A stretch of 64,000 nucleotides of DNA from Cryptomeria japonica. Taxonomy: Eukaryota; Streptophyta; Pinopsida; Cupressales; Cupressaceae. Shown here one piece after another: positions 20,241-32,354 of this stretch. Numbering within the stretch: position 1 is the stretch's first letter; each line of letters starts with the position of its first letter. The DNA lies in NCBI RefSeq assembly GCF_030272615.1, contig NC_081406.1:167073521-167137520 (forward strand). The letters run 5' to 3'. The position numbers were made by a program, and so were the translations under genes. The notes beneath the pieces were generated by a model. That model was not told the origin of the DNA and ran no database searches. It was given only the letters and a program-made list of their open reading frames with translations.

Positions 20241-22059
20241 TTGTAATATTTTATTTTCTAAAAGCTTTGTTTTTAAAGAAAGTTTAGATTAGGCTACAAG
20301 TCATAAATATTATCTTGTAGGATTCTAAGGTTGTAAGGTGCACCTTCTTGGCCTTTTATCCTTGAGTTTCCACAAACACTTGTTCTTTACCTTGCTTGAC
20401 CAATCCACTTGAAAAAATCTACCTAGATCCATTTATGCTAGAGCTATTCTCCACATCTTTTATGGAAAAGGGTTCAATGCCTCTAATCCAGAGGTATGTC
20501 ATACCTTCTTCTCAATAGAAGGTCCACTATTAATTTAAGAGCCTATTTAGACCTAGAGAATCCAAACCTCTACGCACAACAACCAAACCATCAAGGGAAA
20601 ATGCATTTTTATTTTCTTTATCATCCCTACTTTCTATTAAACTTCTTGCACTATTTCCTCTTCTTTACTCAAGTGATTAATTTCTTGAGTTTCCTTTATT
20701 GTTATATATGATCTTCACCTTCACTACATTTAATTCCTCCATTATCTTTCACCCTATTAGTTATTCCTTCATTATTTCACTTTCTAAAGCAACCCATTTA
20801 TTTTGAGTTTGTACCCCAACATTAAATTACTTTGAGTTTATCCTACTTGGTTTGTTATTACTAACATATAAATAACACAAAAATCATTCATTTGTATTAG
20901 CTTTGGATTTTCTTTAGTATCTAATATGGTTTTGGAAGGGAAATCATGAATAAAGTATGCATACTCATTGCAATTAAAAAATTTAAGGGGAATTAGTTCA
21001 TAATTAAAATTATGCTTCCAAATTTTATCTTGAAGGTCTATTTATATGCAATCTAGAAGGCCCTCAATAAGAATAATTTACATATAACTTTTAGGAAAAA
21101 GTGATGAATTTATATCGTGGTCATTCAAACAACTTTAATAAGTTTACCCAAAGTATCACCAATCATTTGGAAGGATCCTTCCCTCCACAACAAAATAGAA
21201 GAAAAAGAAGCTAAAGTCAAATGGAAATCAAGTTGGGAATCTCCTCCCTAAGGTTGGAGTTAGCATCCTAATATTTCATATGTTGTTTACTTCTAGTCGA
21301 AAACCATGGTCCTTTATAAAAAATATTCCATTATCTTTAGTTGAATGAAAAATCACCAAGAAAAAACCTCCTAAAAAACAAATGCCAAAGTTACTAAGAA
21401 ATTAAGGGAAGTTAGTTATTCCTTACATTGAATGGCTTTTAGAGAAGGCCATAAGATAAAAGATTTATAGATTATACCACACTCTAATAGTCTATGATCT
21501 TGAATAATGTTTCGTTCATCAAATTTAAACTCAAGTTTTACTGTTATTCTTAACAAAACTATCTTTAATAAGTGGATAGCCTTATCTAATTTTGTTCTTC
21601 TAGAATCAATCCCAACCTAGGCTATAACCAACCTACATGAGAAAGAAAATCCAAAACATTCTTTTTAAAAATTTCCATGAACAAATTTATAGGAAATATA
21701 TTTCACTATAAAAAACACTTCGTAACAAAAGGGTACATTAAAATTCACAAAGAAGAACCCCACCATTAACCAAAAAATGACAATACTTGCAAAATTAAAT
21801 CAAGGTAAGGTCTTTTGTGCTTCTCTATCTTTTTAATCTATTTATATTTGTAACATTACATATAACCTTTTCAATAAGTGCTTTAATTTCTTCTTGTATT
21901 GAAGAAGATTTGGACGCAATACCATCTAGATGGCTACAACATAGACTTTTCCATTAAACCAAGTTCCTTTTGACAAGTGCTTCAAATTTTGGGTTTTTAA
22001 TAAAATGATTTTTAGTTTGATATAAAATCTATGTTTAATTTGATATTTCCATTTTACAG
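20241..22059. other. AT-rich non-coding DNA, probable intron or upstream region
   Basis: No open frame with recognisable similarity, no repeat structure and no RNA gene is seen. The last bases before 22060 (TTCCATTTTACAG) form a good splice acceptor, so at least the right end is intron of the LRR gene. Confidence 0.4.
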
Positions 22060-22991
22060 GGATTTGAGTTTTAACAATTTATATGGAGACATTCCAGATT
22101 CTCTCAATAGCATTCCAAGTTTACGATTTCTGTAAGTAATGTTGTAATAATTCAATAAAATTATTGACTAATTAATTTAATATATTTTTAATGGGTTTAT
22201 AATTTTATAAAATTTAAGCATGATAATACATGGTTGTATTTCAGACTTCTTGGGAACAATAATTTGTCAGGTCCAGTGAATCCTTGGTTGTTTTCAAACA
22301 ATGCAATAATGTGAGATTTATAATCAATTAATTTTATTTTAATGTCAATATTAAATATTTTGCATGCACATTTCTTCTAAAATGACATGTGATTCAATTT
22401 TTTTTTTCGAAAGATAAAAGTGTTAATTGTCATTTCCCATTATTATTGAAACAATTTCCCAAACTTCTAACTTTTTTGTTTAATGGTGTTCCTTCCAGAG
22501 ACTTATCTTATAATAATTTAACAGGGGATATTCCATCAGGGTTTATAAGTGAAAATTCAAGAGTGTAAGTTTTTATTTGCATTCAACTCATAAATTAAGA
22601 TAAAATTGAAATTGTTATACCTCTAATATTTTTTTATCAAACGTTGTTTGAATTATATTAAATGTTTATCTTTTTGTTTATTTTTAATTTAACTATACTC
22701 AAATGTGCAGGAATTTGATTGGTAATCTTTTGAATAGTAAATCCCCTAATGATCACAGGTGTGCATATAAAGCTATAATTCATTAAATATTATTAGTAAA
22801 TTGCATCATATCATGCTATTTTAGAGCTTAAAGATCATTGGCAGATGATCAAGTTTTAGTTTTGCATAATATTAACAATATTCTCTTTTTCAATACAAAT
22901 TAAAAGATTCGTGAATTACGTTTTTTTGTTTTGAACATCAGTTGGATCACTTGTCTCCAAAGAAATTCCATCTGCAATAAACAACCATCAA
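22060..22991 (+). CDS. LRR receptor-like kinase (subfamily VIII-like), five partial exons
   Basis: Five exons fit GT-AG rules and a constant phase: 22060-22131 (72 nt), 22245-22310 (66), 22499-22564 (66), 22711-22758 (48) and 22942-22991 (50). The first three encode single LRR units: DLSFNNLYGDIPDSLNS, LLGNNNLSGPVNPWLF and DLSYNNLTGDIPSGFIS. The fourth reads NLIGNLLNSKSPNDH and the fifth WITCLQRNSICNKQPS, matching the Cys-x6-Cys segment (C-L-Q-x-N-x-x-C-N) that joins the LRRs to the malectin domain in plasma-membrane LRR-VIII kinases. One LRR per 66-72-nt exon is typical of that subfamily. Upstream LRRs, malectin, transmembrane and kinase exons are not found in the window. The following intron contains a copia insertion at 23535. 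It is either a gene with huge introns or a relict fragment; no stop is seen in the exons. Confidence 0.75.
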
Positions 22992-23534
22992 GTAAGACTT
23001 CTTCATTACAAACCTTATTCATCTTGAACATTTTGTAATTTTAAATTGAAAATACTATTATTTTTATATCTTATCATTTTAAAATTATGGATTTACATGT
23101 TATTATGAAATATAAAGTATATAAATGTTCTCTTTATTTTTTTTTAGTACTTTTCGATTTTTATAAAAATCAAGCTTATACAATAAGAATACATGTGTTA
23201 ACATAATAGTGAGAGTTATTTATGAATTAGATAGTAACCTTCTAATATGAATTAGGAAAACTTATCAAGCACTAATTTATAAATAAGAGAATTATAAATA
23301 TTCACTAACTTTGTGTCTTGAAATTCTCATAAAATTTGCAAAATAATGAGTAAATATAACCTTATTAAATTTTCTAATCAATTTTAGTCTCTAAATTTGA
23401 ATGAGTTAATCTTTCAATGAAAATAATATAATTTGTATAACTGGGTAATGGTAGTCTTCATAAAACTTAAATAGGAAAATGCTAGAATTTCCAATTTATT
23501 ATCTTTCCTAACTATTCAACTCTATAGTCATTCT
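22992..23534 (+). other. Intron-like AT-rich DNA after the last LRR exon
   Basis: Begins with the donor GTAAGA at 22992. No exon, repeat or coding signal is seen before the copia LTR at 23535. Confidence 0.5.
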
Positions 23535-24167
23535 TGTTAATTAATATCAGATTTAAATGCAATGCTTTAATTTTAATAATCAGTGTTAATTCTACACTAT
23601 GTTTGGTTCTTGTTGATTATAATCTCTGATGTGAACAGGTATGAATATGAAAACAACACTGTGTATTGATATACCCAAAGTTTTGAAGCAAAACACAGGT
23701 TATAATTTCCGATCCAGTTGTATGATATTTTTCGATTTCTATATCATTGTTCCCGGCAGCCTCCCTCCATATATAGGAAGGGAAAGAGGCATGCCTTCCT
23801 TCGTAGAGGCATGCCTCTACGTGGAATGAGTTCCACGTAGAGACATGTTTCTACGGAGACATGTCTCCACCGATCCGTGGAGGCTAATACAATTTGACTT
23901 CGATGCTTGCATTATGTAACAAGTCGATTAATATATCGACTAATGGGTATAATATATATGTTTAATAATCAATTTTTATATACATAGATTATATATATAT
24001 ATTAAATCCAATCAACAATTACATTTAATTTGATGGCAAAACATATAAGTCAATTTATGATAATTTGTAAGGATAGAGCAAACATCAAATGCTTAAGGCC
24101 AATAGGCCAATTAAGTATTTGATTTCGACGACTAGAATTATCTGACTGAAGCTATGCATCGTTAACA
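23535..24167 (-). repeat. 3' LTR of minus-strand copia element
   Basis: 633 bp. Longer than its partner because of a palindrome-rich segment at about 23785-23870: GAGGCATGCCTC, CTACGTGGAATGAGTTCCACGTAG is split here as CTACGTGGAA and TTCCACGTAG with a 4-base loop, and GGAGACATGTCTCC. Confidence 0.9.
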
Positions 24168-24185
24168 CTCCCTCTTAGCTAGGGA
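24168..24185 (-). promoter_or_regulatory. Polypurine tract
   Basis: Minus-strand reading CTAGCTAAGAGGGAGTG directly abuts the 3' LTR. The same CTAAGAGGGAG tract precedes the LTR at 63772, showing that the two copia elements are related. Confidence 0.8.
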
Positions 24186-24224
24186 GGATTAATTCTATCC
24201 CAACAAGAGAGAACAATTGATATC

Positions 24225-24540
24225 ACCTTCTCATGATATCAAAGAATCATGACATAACACAAATATCACATCTCATGATATTTGTCATGGTTCTCAAAAA
24301 TATCCAAAGTCGATGATATGTGCACTGGTATCAAGTCGCATGATACCTATCATAGGGATACAAATCATGGCATACCGAGGAATATTACATCTCATAATAT
24401 TCACCATGATCATCTCAATCATTATGACTTCTCAAGATATCAAGTCTCATGATATCTATCATAATGCCTACAAAGATGCAAACTATCATGATGAAGTCAC
24501 AGATATCAAGTCTCATGATATCTTTTCATGATAGTGTGGT
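24225..24540 (-). repeat. ATGATATC palindromic repeats in copia 3' untranslated part
   Basis: About ten occurrences of CATGATATC or close variants (TCTCATGATATCTATCATAAT and similar) are spaced 20-50 bases. Each contains a self-complementary ATGATATCAT-like core. They lie between RNase H and the purine tract. Confidence 0.75.
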
Positions 24541-24699
24541 TAGAGTATTGTGAAGCCATCACTTCATAGTATCAACCATAAATAAGTGAACTTTTCAAAA
24601 AATCATCATTTTTCAAAGTTACACAAAGATCAAATAGTCATGGAGTCTCACACATGACAAAACAAAAAATATAGTACAACAGATCAAAGTAAAAATAGA

Positions 24700-25290
24700 T
24701 TACATTCTCAATTTAACTTACATTTTCAACCATGCCAAGTTTCTTACGAAAGTACTCAACCTTTGCTTTAGACAGGTTTGGTCAGAATGTCTGCAATTTG
24801 TTCTCCTATACTCACATATTTTAGCTGGATTACATTCCTTAAAACTATGTCTCTAACATAGTGGTAAGGTATCTCAATATGTTTAGATCTATCATGAAAC
24901 ACGAGATTAACAAAGAGCTTTATACAACTCTGGTTGTCACAATGAATAAGAGTAGGATTTAGTGGTTGACCAAATAAACTCACAAGGAGTTTCCTTAATC
25001 ATACTTCTTCTCTTGTTCCCATGGAAGCTGCAATATACTCGACTTTTGTAGAACTCTGAGCCACTGAGGATTGCTTCCTACTTATCCAGGATATCATAGT
25101 TGATCCTAGACTGGAACAACACCCTAATGTGCTTTTCTTGTCCACCACACTTCCAGCCCAATCTGAGTGTGAATCCATGAAGATCTAGTTCAACATTAGC
25201 ATATTTAAGTCCATATCCAATAGTGCCTTGAAGATATCTCAGAATATGCTTTGCAGCCATCAAATGTATCTCCTTTGGTTCACACATGAA
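24700..25290 (-). pseudogene. copia RNase H remnant
   Basis: Minus strand: FMCEPKEIHLMAAKHILRYL, LDLHGF, then DSDWAG-like sequence broken by a frameshift near 25160, WISRKQ, SSTKVEYIAAS, and from 24983 SLFGQPLNPTLIHCDNQSCIKL, ending HIEIPYHYVRD and IADILTKPV. These are the standard copia RNase H blocks, with the catalytic Asp in CDNQS present. Frameshifts and stops near 25290, 25080 and 24985 disable it. The domain would degrade the RNA strand during reverse transcription in virus-like particles. Confidence 0.85.
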
Positions 25291-26138
25291 CTAACTAACT
25301 GCATTAACTGAATAACATATGTCTGGCCTGGTATTAACCAAATACATTAGGGATCCAATCATCTGCTTGTACAAGGTAGGATCTACAAATTCTAATTCTG
25401 AAGCAGCTTCTCTTAATTTGTGCAAGTTTGTTTCCATGGGAGTGGACACTGGTCTACATTCCATCATACCGAACCTCTTCAGAATATCAATAGTATATTT
25501 TCCTTGATTCGAGGTGATGTTGTCTAATTGTTGCCAAACCTCTAAACCAAGGAAGTAATGTAGAAGACCTAAATCTTTCACGTCAAACTCTGAAGCAAGG
25601 TCTTGCTTGCAATATCAATCAAATGATCTTCTCCCATGATTAGTAAATCATCAACATATAGAATAAGAATCAACATTTCACCATTTATCATTTTGAAGTA
25701 TAAATTTGGATCTTCATCATTCTTGAAGAAGTTTAAACCCAAGAGATATTTGTCTATCCTTTCATACCAAGCTCGAGGTGCTTGTTTGAGCCCATATAAA
25801 GCTTTCTTTAGTTTGCATACATATGCATCATTCTCATGCATGACAAACCCTTCAGGTTGTTCTAGGTATACTTCTTCTATAATTTCATTCAGAAATGTTG
25901 TTTTCACATCCATCTGATGGATCTTCCACCCTTTAGATGTTGCTATGGCAAAGATGGATCTTACAGAGGTATATCTGGCAACTGGAGCAAAAGTCTCCTC
26001 ATAGTCTATTCCCTCTTTCTGAGAGAATCCTTTGGCAACAAATCTTGTCTTATATTTTTCAATACTGCCATCTGCTGCATGTTTGATTTTAAACAACCAT
26101 TTGGAGGATACTACTGATTTTTCTTTAGGCCGGCCCAA
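25291..26138 (-). pseudogene. copia reverse transcriptase remnant
   Basis: Minus strand: VVSSKWLFKIKHAADGSIEK, RFVAKGFSQKEGIDYEETFA, APVARYTSVRSIFAIA, IHQMDVKTTFLNEIIEEVYL, VCKLKKALYGLKQAPRAWYE and LILYVDDLLIMGED. The YVDD active site is at 25647-25658 and intact. A frame change near 25580 leads into MKDLGLLHYFLGLEV and MIGSLMYLVNTRPDICYSV. All copia RT motifs are present in order, so the family call is secure. The frameshift and an upstream break near 26111-26138 make it non-functional. Confidence 0.9.
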
Positions 26139-27192
26139 ACATCATTCTTAATGATAGACTGATATTCTTCAATCATGTCATCCTTCCATACTTGTCTTTC
26201 TAGGGCCTCTTTTACACTAGATGGTTCCAAGTTTATAATTTCACTCATCAAGGCAACATAGCTAGAAAACCTATGAGGTCTTTTGCTTTCCCTAAATGTT
26301 CCTTGAGGTGATGCATAGTCCTTTGCTTCTTGTATCATTTTTCTGGCCCAAAGAGGCTTTTTACGATTCTCAGGAGGGTTATTATTTGGAGGATTTGTGT
26401 TATCACATTGTTCTTCAGTGTTTATTATTTATGGAGTCTCCCTCTAAGTCTCAGGGGCCGGATCCTCTTCCATATCTTGAGGAGAATCTAGGTCTTCTGA
26501 ATCTTGAGAGCTCCTAGATTTCATGAAGGCAATATCTTCTTCAAATATTACATTTCTACTTAATTCAATTTGTTTCTGACCAGGTATATAGATCTTGTAG
26601 GCCTTGGAGGTTTCACTGTACCCTACAAAAATGCCTTTTCTGCCAGAGGGATCTAGTTTGGACCTCTTTTCTTTAGGTGTATGGATATAGACAGGACAAC
26701 CAAAGATTCTTAGGTGACTTATATCAGGCTTGACTCCAGAGAAGGCTTCTTTAGGGGTTTTGTCATCTAGGAGAGAGTGAGGGCTCCTGTTTTGAATGTA
26801 TACAATAGTGCTAGAGGCTTCTGCCCAAAAAGAGGTGTCTAAGTTTTGATCATACATCATCGCTCTAGCAGCTTCTACAATAGTCCTATTTTTTCTTTTG
26901 ACTACCACATTTTGTTGAGGATTGTAAGGAATGGTGTACTCCCTCTTAATCCCAACATTTTTACAAAATGTTTTAAATATTTCTGAAGTGAATTCCCCCC
27001 CATTGTCTATTCTTAAGATTTTGATTTTCTTACAATATAGATTTTCTACTAGGGCTTTGAATTCCTTAAATCTTATAAGGATTTCTTCTGACCCTTTACA
27101 TTTTAGGAAATAGATCCATGTCTTCCTAGAATAATCATCTACAAATTAATGTAATATAAAAATCCCCCTAAAGAGGGTACAGGCATGGGTCC
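26139..27192 (-). pseudogene. copia integrase remnant
   Basis: Minus strand: after a one-base loss near 27150, DDYSRKTWIYFLKCK, LRIDNGGEF (second catalytic Asp), YNPQQNVVVKRKNRTIVEAARAM, where the catalytic Glu of the usual VAERKNR is Lys. Then FWAEASSTIVYIQNRSPH, FGCPVYIHTPKEKRSKLDPSG, IFVGYSE and the acidic linker EDLDSPQDMEEDPAPE to about 26444. The segment to 26139 reads ESKRPHRFSSYVALMS and EALERQVWKDDM, the linker before RT. Loss of the catalytic Glu and the frameshift make the integrase inactive. Confidence 0.85.
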
Positions 27193-27855
27193 TCATAAAT
27201 CAGAATGAACAATTTCTAATATATTTTTGGTTTTGCTATTGCTAGAGTGAAACATACCTTTTGTGTTCTTTCCAAGAGCACATCCTTTGCACGTACCTTC
27301 ATGATTCTGTTTTAACTTAGGTAGTCTGATCACCATCCTTTCAATTGTAGGAAGAGCTCGGAAATGTAAGTGTCCTAACCTCCTGTGCCAAATTTCATTT
27401 GTGTCTGGAGATTCATGTAGCAAGGCTTGAAGGGGAGATGTGCATAGTTTATAGAGGCATCCATGCCTTACTCCAATTGTGTAGGCTTTCTGTATGGTTG
27501 AATTCTTTGGCCAGACCAAGACTTTCCCCTCCATGAAAGTGATTCTATACCCTTTGTCTTCAAGTGTTGAGATGGAGAGTAGATTTCTTATTATCCCTGG
27601 TACATATAATACCCATGTAAGTTGAAGAGAGATTCCTGATTTCAGATTTATGGTGTAGGTCCCAATCCCTTTTACAAGGTAGCTTGAATCATCCCCAATG
27701 GTTACTTCTTCATTTGAATTTTCTTTTAAATCATCAAGATGCTCTTTGAATCCAATAATGTGTCGGGATGCTCCACTGTCAATCACCCAGGTATTAGGGT
27801 TGGTTGAAAATTGACTTGAAAGGGCTGAGCATAATACAAGTCTCTCTGAATTATT
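27193..27855 (-). pseudogene. copia protease and GAG-pre-integrase
   Basis: Minus strand from 27786: MIDSGASRHIIGFKEHL with an intact D-S-G active site, TIGDDSSYLVKGIGTYTINLKSG and LTWVLYVPGIIRNLLSI, the copia protease. Then EIWHRRLGHLHFRALPTIERM and CKGCALGK, the zinc-binding pre-integrase domain with His-His and Cys-x2-Cys. The frame ends at a stop (27193-27195) in IVHSDL where the first catalytic Asp of integrase is expected to follow. Confidence 0.9.
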
Positions 27856-28686
27856 TTATCCCCTTGATTTGCCAACTTCTGCAATGGAGGCTTGAGACTT
27901 TAGTCTGTCTAGGCATTTAATGGCATAGTGCCCATATTCATCACATTTGAAGCATTGGACCTTGGTCATATCCCTCTTTCTTTTGTGAGAGTGTTTTCCT
28001 TTATTTCCTTTAGGTTCTTTGTCCTTCTTTCCTTTGAAACTTCTTTTCTTTCCTTTTTTGTGTGAGGAAGAATTTAGAACATGAATGTCTTCATTTGAGG
28101 TGTTTTGATTATCCCCTCTTGTGATAAGCCTGGATTCCTCTTGGATACAATCAGTCTTCAATCTATCAAATTTAGGTAGTTCAGCACGAGCACTGATTCC
28201 TTGTATGAATCCTTCCCATGATCCTGGTAGCCCATTTAATGCTAACAAGGTTAGCTCCTTACTATCTATGGTATGACCAATAGTGGAGAGCTAGTCTTGT
28301 AACTCCGTAATTCTCATGAAATATGAAGTCATGGATTCACTTTTATGCATCTTTATGTGATGGAGTTTCTGCTTTAAGGATAGAGCCCTGTTGGTGTTGT
28401 TAATTTCATACATGTTTTCCAATGTTGAAAACATCTTATATGATGTATCTAATTTGGAGATTATAGGCACTATGTGATCTTTTACTGCATCTACCAATAT
28501 CTTCATAGTTTTATTATTGTTCTTAATCCATAATCTTTGCTCATCTTCATCTTTTGGCATGGTTGAATCTTTATGCACGAGAGTCTCTAATTCTTGTTCT
28601 CTTAGGGTAATCATAATACTGAATTTCCAAGAGACGAAATTGGATGCACCTTCAAGACGGTCCTCAAATCTGACCCCATTTGCCAT
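27856..28686 (-). pseudogene. gag: copia gag remnant
   Basis: Minus strand, ATG at 28684-28686: MANGVRFEDRLEGASNFVSW..., the copia gag N-terminus, with LWIKNNNKTMKILVDAV and a UBN2-like core. In-frame stop at 28291-28293, then LALNGLPGSWEGFIQGISA, a basic segment, and a CCHC zinc knuckle CFKCDEYGHYAIKC at 27913-27954. A second stop at 27856 separates it from the protease in the same frame. It packages element RNA into particles in intact relatives. Closely related to the gag at 33947. Confidence 0.9.
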
Positions 28687-28771
28687 TTGGAGATAAATAT
28701 TAGATAGTTAAGATTATATGTAATTTCTTTTATTTCTTTTATTGCTTTAATCCGATATGATCTTCCTTAGG

Positions 28772-28785
28772 CTGGCTCTAATACC
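28772..28785 (-). promoter_or_regulatory. tRNA-Met primer-binding site
   Basis: Minus-strand TGGTATTAGAGCC, one mismatch from the initiator tRNA-Met complement TGGTATCAGAGCC, lies next to the 5' LTR. Confidence 0.85.
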
Positions 28786-28786
28786 A

Positions 28787-29349
28787 TGTTAATTTATATC
28801 AGATTTGAATGCAATGCTTCAATTTTAATAATCACTGTTAATTCTGCACTATGTTTGATTCTTATTGATTATGATATGATGTGAATAGATATGAATCTGA
28901 AAACAACATTGTGTATTGATATACGCAAAGTTCTGAAGCAAAACACAGGTTATAATTTCCCATCTGGTTGTATGATATTTTTCGATTTCTATATCATTGT
29001 TCCCGGCAGCCTCCCTCCATATATAGGAAGGGAGAGACATGTTTCTACGAAGGCATGCCTCCACCGATCCGTGGAGGCTAATACAATTTGACTTCGATGC
29101 TTGCATTATGTAACAAGTCAATTAATATATCGACTAATGGGTTAATATCTATGTTTAATAATCAACTTTTATATATTATATATATATATCCAATCAACAA
29201 TTACATTTAATTTGATGGCAAAACATATAAGTCAATTTATGATAATTTGTAAGGATAGAGCAAACATCAAATGCTTAAGGCCAATAGGCCAATTAAGCCT
29301 TTGATTTTGACGACCAAAATTATCTGACCAAAGCTACACATCATTAACA
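28787..29349 (-). repeat. 5' LTR of minus-strand copia element
   Basis: 563 bp, TGTTAA...TTAACA. Contains GGAGGCATGCCT-type inverted repeats in a shorter form than the 3' LTR. Confidence 0.9.
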
Positions 29350-32257
29350 ATTCTCTATTACCTCACCCACACCTAGTAATCGATTAATCATCAATTTATT
29401 GCTTTGGTCCCATTTTACTTTATTCACTTCAGCTAAACTTAGGAGCTCTTTATATAGTTAGATTAATCTAATTATAGGCCATGAAGTCTCAAGTCATTGA
29501 ATGAGGACATTTGTCATAATCTAACTTAATCCTCACCAAGGGTTTCATCTTTTTTCTTTTATAAGCATTCATTCATTCAATATCAAATACTTGTGTAGAT
29601 CAATCTCTCTCTCAAGGTTGCAAAGCATAATCATGACTCTTTCTTTTCAAATGTGATAGATGTTTCAATTATAGGTATTTTTGGGAGTTGTGGGGTTTAA
29701 CTATCAATGCCAACATGGCAATAGAGCACCAAATTTGTGACTTCCTATAAAATTTCTGAGAATATAGCTTTGAGAGAAAATCAACTCATCCTGGAGTGGA
29801 ATAGGCATCATTGTTAGATCTAGAACAACCAAAAAACCCTAAGATCGCTTTATCAATTCGCCAAATTTGGAGTAGTGCAAAAAAAGAAAAAAAAAATTAA
29901 GGGCACAAAATCCAAGGCAAAATTTTGTATAGATCCATACAAGTCTCATATAGATATGTGCCCATCTCTGCCATTAATTGCAAATTCAAAAATTTTAAGG
30001 GAAGGGTTTCAATTTTTTTCTATTTTTTTATTAATTTTTTTTAAAATAAAAAATCAAATTAAAAAAGAGAATAAGAATTTTATTGGACATAAGGTATAGT
30101 ACTTTATTGTACCCTTGCAATCACAGATTTCTCGAGGTCAACACATGGCCTCATATAGGTGTATTGACAAAAGTCATGATGGGCAAATCTCTTGCCACCA
30201 ATGCTATCTTCCACTAGTCGATGACCTTACCAACCAACTAGAAAACCTTTTTGGCACCTAGACAATCATTGTTGGCATACATAACTCCAAGCTGTGTCGC
30301 TCATAAATCTAGTAGAGATCTAACCAACCTATCACAAGTGACAAATAATTTTGATAAGAATATTCTTAGAATATTTTGACTAGTGGAAGATTTGCATCTT
30401 TCCCAGCACATTCCAGGACTGACTAGTATGTTTTAGTATGATCCTTTTTCTAGGCATCATTGTTTTTCTAGTGCAAGTAGAAGAATATTCTAAGGGCAAG
30501 CTACATTTATTCTTTGCTGACATCAACCCTTGTACCCTATTGATGCAAAGAAAAATGACTTTAATTATATTTCAAATGGACACATTTCATATACGAGTTC
30601 AACAATGACCACAACTAGGTTCATCCCAATACACCCTAGACACTAGTGAGCACATGTGCTTCAAGTTCAATGCAACACACCCAACCTTGGACTGTTCTAA
30701 CTCCCTCTCAACACATTTTAATGGTTAACAAACATTCACCTCACAAAACAACACAATAACACCCTTTCCACTTGGATTCTCCTTCATTTCCTAAGCCAAA
30801 CATTGCATTCAGATCAACAACTTGATTCAACTGTTCAAATAATAGTTTTGTAAGCCCTTCTACAATCATGCCAAGAACCTATCACAACAATACTACCATT
30901 ATCTTAACCCCAAAAAACCAATAATTGCATTAAAATCCTCATGAATTGGGTTCCTGACTGTTACACCAACAATTTCAGATTTTCTGTCAAGGATAACTTC
31001 TACAAAACGAAATACTAGGCCATTCCGTTTGGAGTGATTGTAGATAACATAAAAAGAAAACTTTTCACCAATTTTTAGCAATTTTGGACGGTTAAAACAA
31101 GAGATATGGATTTTTAAAGCTTGTTGGAAACCCTAGGCAGCATTTCGAACTGTAGACCCCAAAATGACTATAACTTATTCAAATCTTAATGAAATTTGAT
31201 CAGACAAAAAAAATATGAAACTAGAATCATTTCCTCATCTTTTCCCATTGGTTTCAGGCTGATATCAGTCCATACAAATCCGTACCATTCATTTTTGCAA
31301 ACTGTTAACACACAAAAATACATTCTTTCAACCTGTCCATACAAAGAATGTAATATCTTTCAAAATACTAGATGAAATTTAATGAGACCAAGGGCATTGG
31401 AAAGTAGATTCACATGGATTTGAAGTCCAATAGATCTTAGGTCATTAAATTCAGTGCACAACCCGTACCAAATGAAATAGCAGCAATATTACAGGAAATC
31501 ACAAGAAAAATTGCTCCAAATTGATTCCAATCTTCATTCCAAAGTTCAACAACCCCTAGGGTCGTGCTTACAAGACATATTTATGCCATAACAGTTAGTT
31601 TCTCACCCCCAACCAACCTACAACTACCCTTTAACAACATATTAAAAAGTTGCATTACAACTTTGACAATATTTGAACAACTTTTACATCTTTTACCCTA
31701 TTGGCCCAAAGCTTCACAAAATGATCTCATATGATCTCTAATGGTCCAAAATGACCTTATTTACATAAAACAACACAAAACAAGAAAAAAACTCAAATTT
31801 AAGCATTTTGAGCATGAGGGTGCTCCTGCACCACCTATCATAGCCCCTTAACTCCTTTTATCTTGCCAAAAGGGATTTGTTTTTATTTTCACTATAACTT
31901 AGGCACATACAATGTTAGAATTGGTCAAACAAGATATCGTCAAAAAGATGGCTCGAGAACTTTTCAATGGTTTAGATCTCATTGCCAAATTTTACTAGTG
32001 GTACAATTCATTCTTAGTCAAAGTCAAATCATTAGTTTCTACTTTTCAGCTCGCAATTTTTTCCATGTCTCCAACTTTTGTGATTCTTGTGGTGTTGAAA
32101 AGATATTTCAGATCTCTTTAGTTCCATTAATACGCTTTTGTTAGAATCTACCCCAAGTATATTTTATTTATTTTTGTGATTTCACATTCTAGTTAATTAC
32201 TTAAATGTTTTGGCACCTATAAATGATTCGTTTGCATGAGATGATTTAATTTTATTA

Positions 32258-32284
32258 TATTTATATATATATATATATATATAT
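32258..32284. repeat. (TA)n microsatellite
   Basis: About 11 uninterrupted TA units within a T/A-rich run. Confidence 0.9.
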
Positions 32285-32354
32285 TGAGGTTATTGCTCTC
32301 AATTTTTTTTCATTTAAGAAGATATCACAAGTTTTATTGTTCATCCTTCTATGG

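Larger units (their letters stand above)
23535..29349 (-). mobile_element. Ty1/copia retrotransposon, complete structure, TSD ATTCT
   Basis: LTRs lie at 23535-24167 and 28787-29349, bounded by TGTTAA and TTAACA. The target duplication ATTCT is at 23530-23534 and 29350-29354, a perfect match. On the minus strand the order is LTR, tRNA-Met primer site, gag with CCHC, protease, integrase, RT, RNase H, purine tract, LTR: the copia order. Stops at 28291, 27856 and 27193, a one-base loss near 27150 and another frame change near 25580 make it defective. The LTRs differ by an insertion of about 70 bp and scattered substitutions, so the insertion is not recent. It lies in the intron following the LRR exons. 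Confidence 0.95.

Noticed and set aside
20496-20711. 71-codon frame with hydrophobic C-terminus
   Set aside because: Composition (Phe/Leu/Tyr) follows T-rich DNA; no upstream or downstream support.
29875-30099. 74-codon Lys-rich frame
   Set aside because: Low-complexity A-rich DNA; no homology signal.
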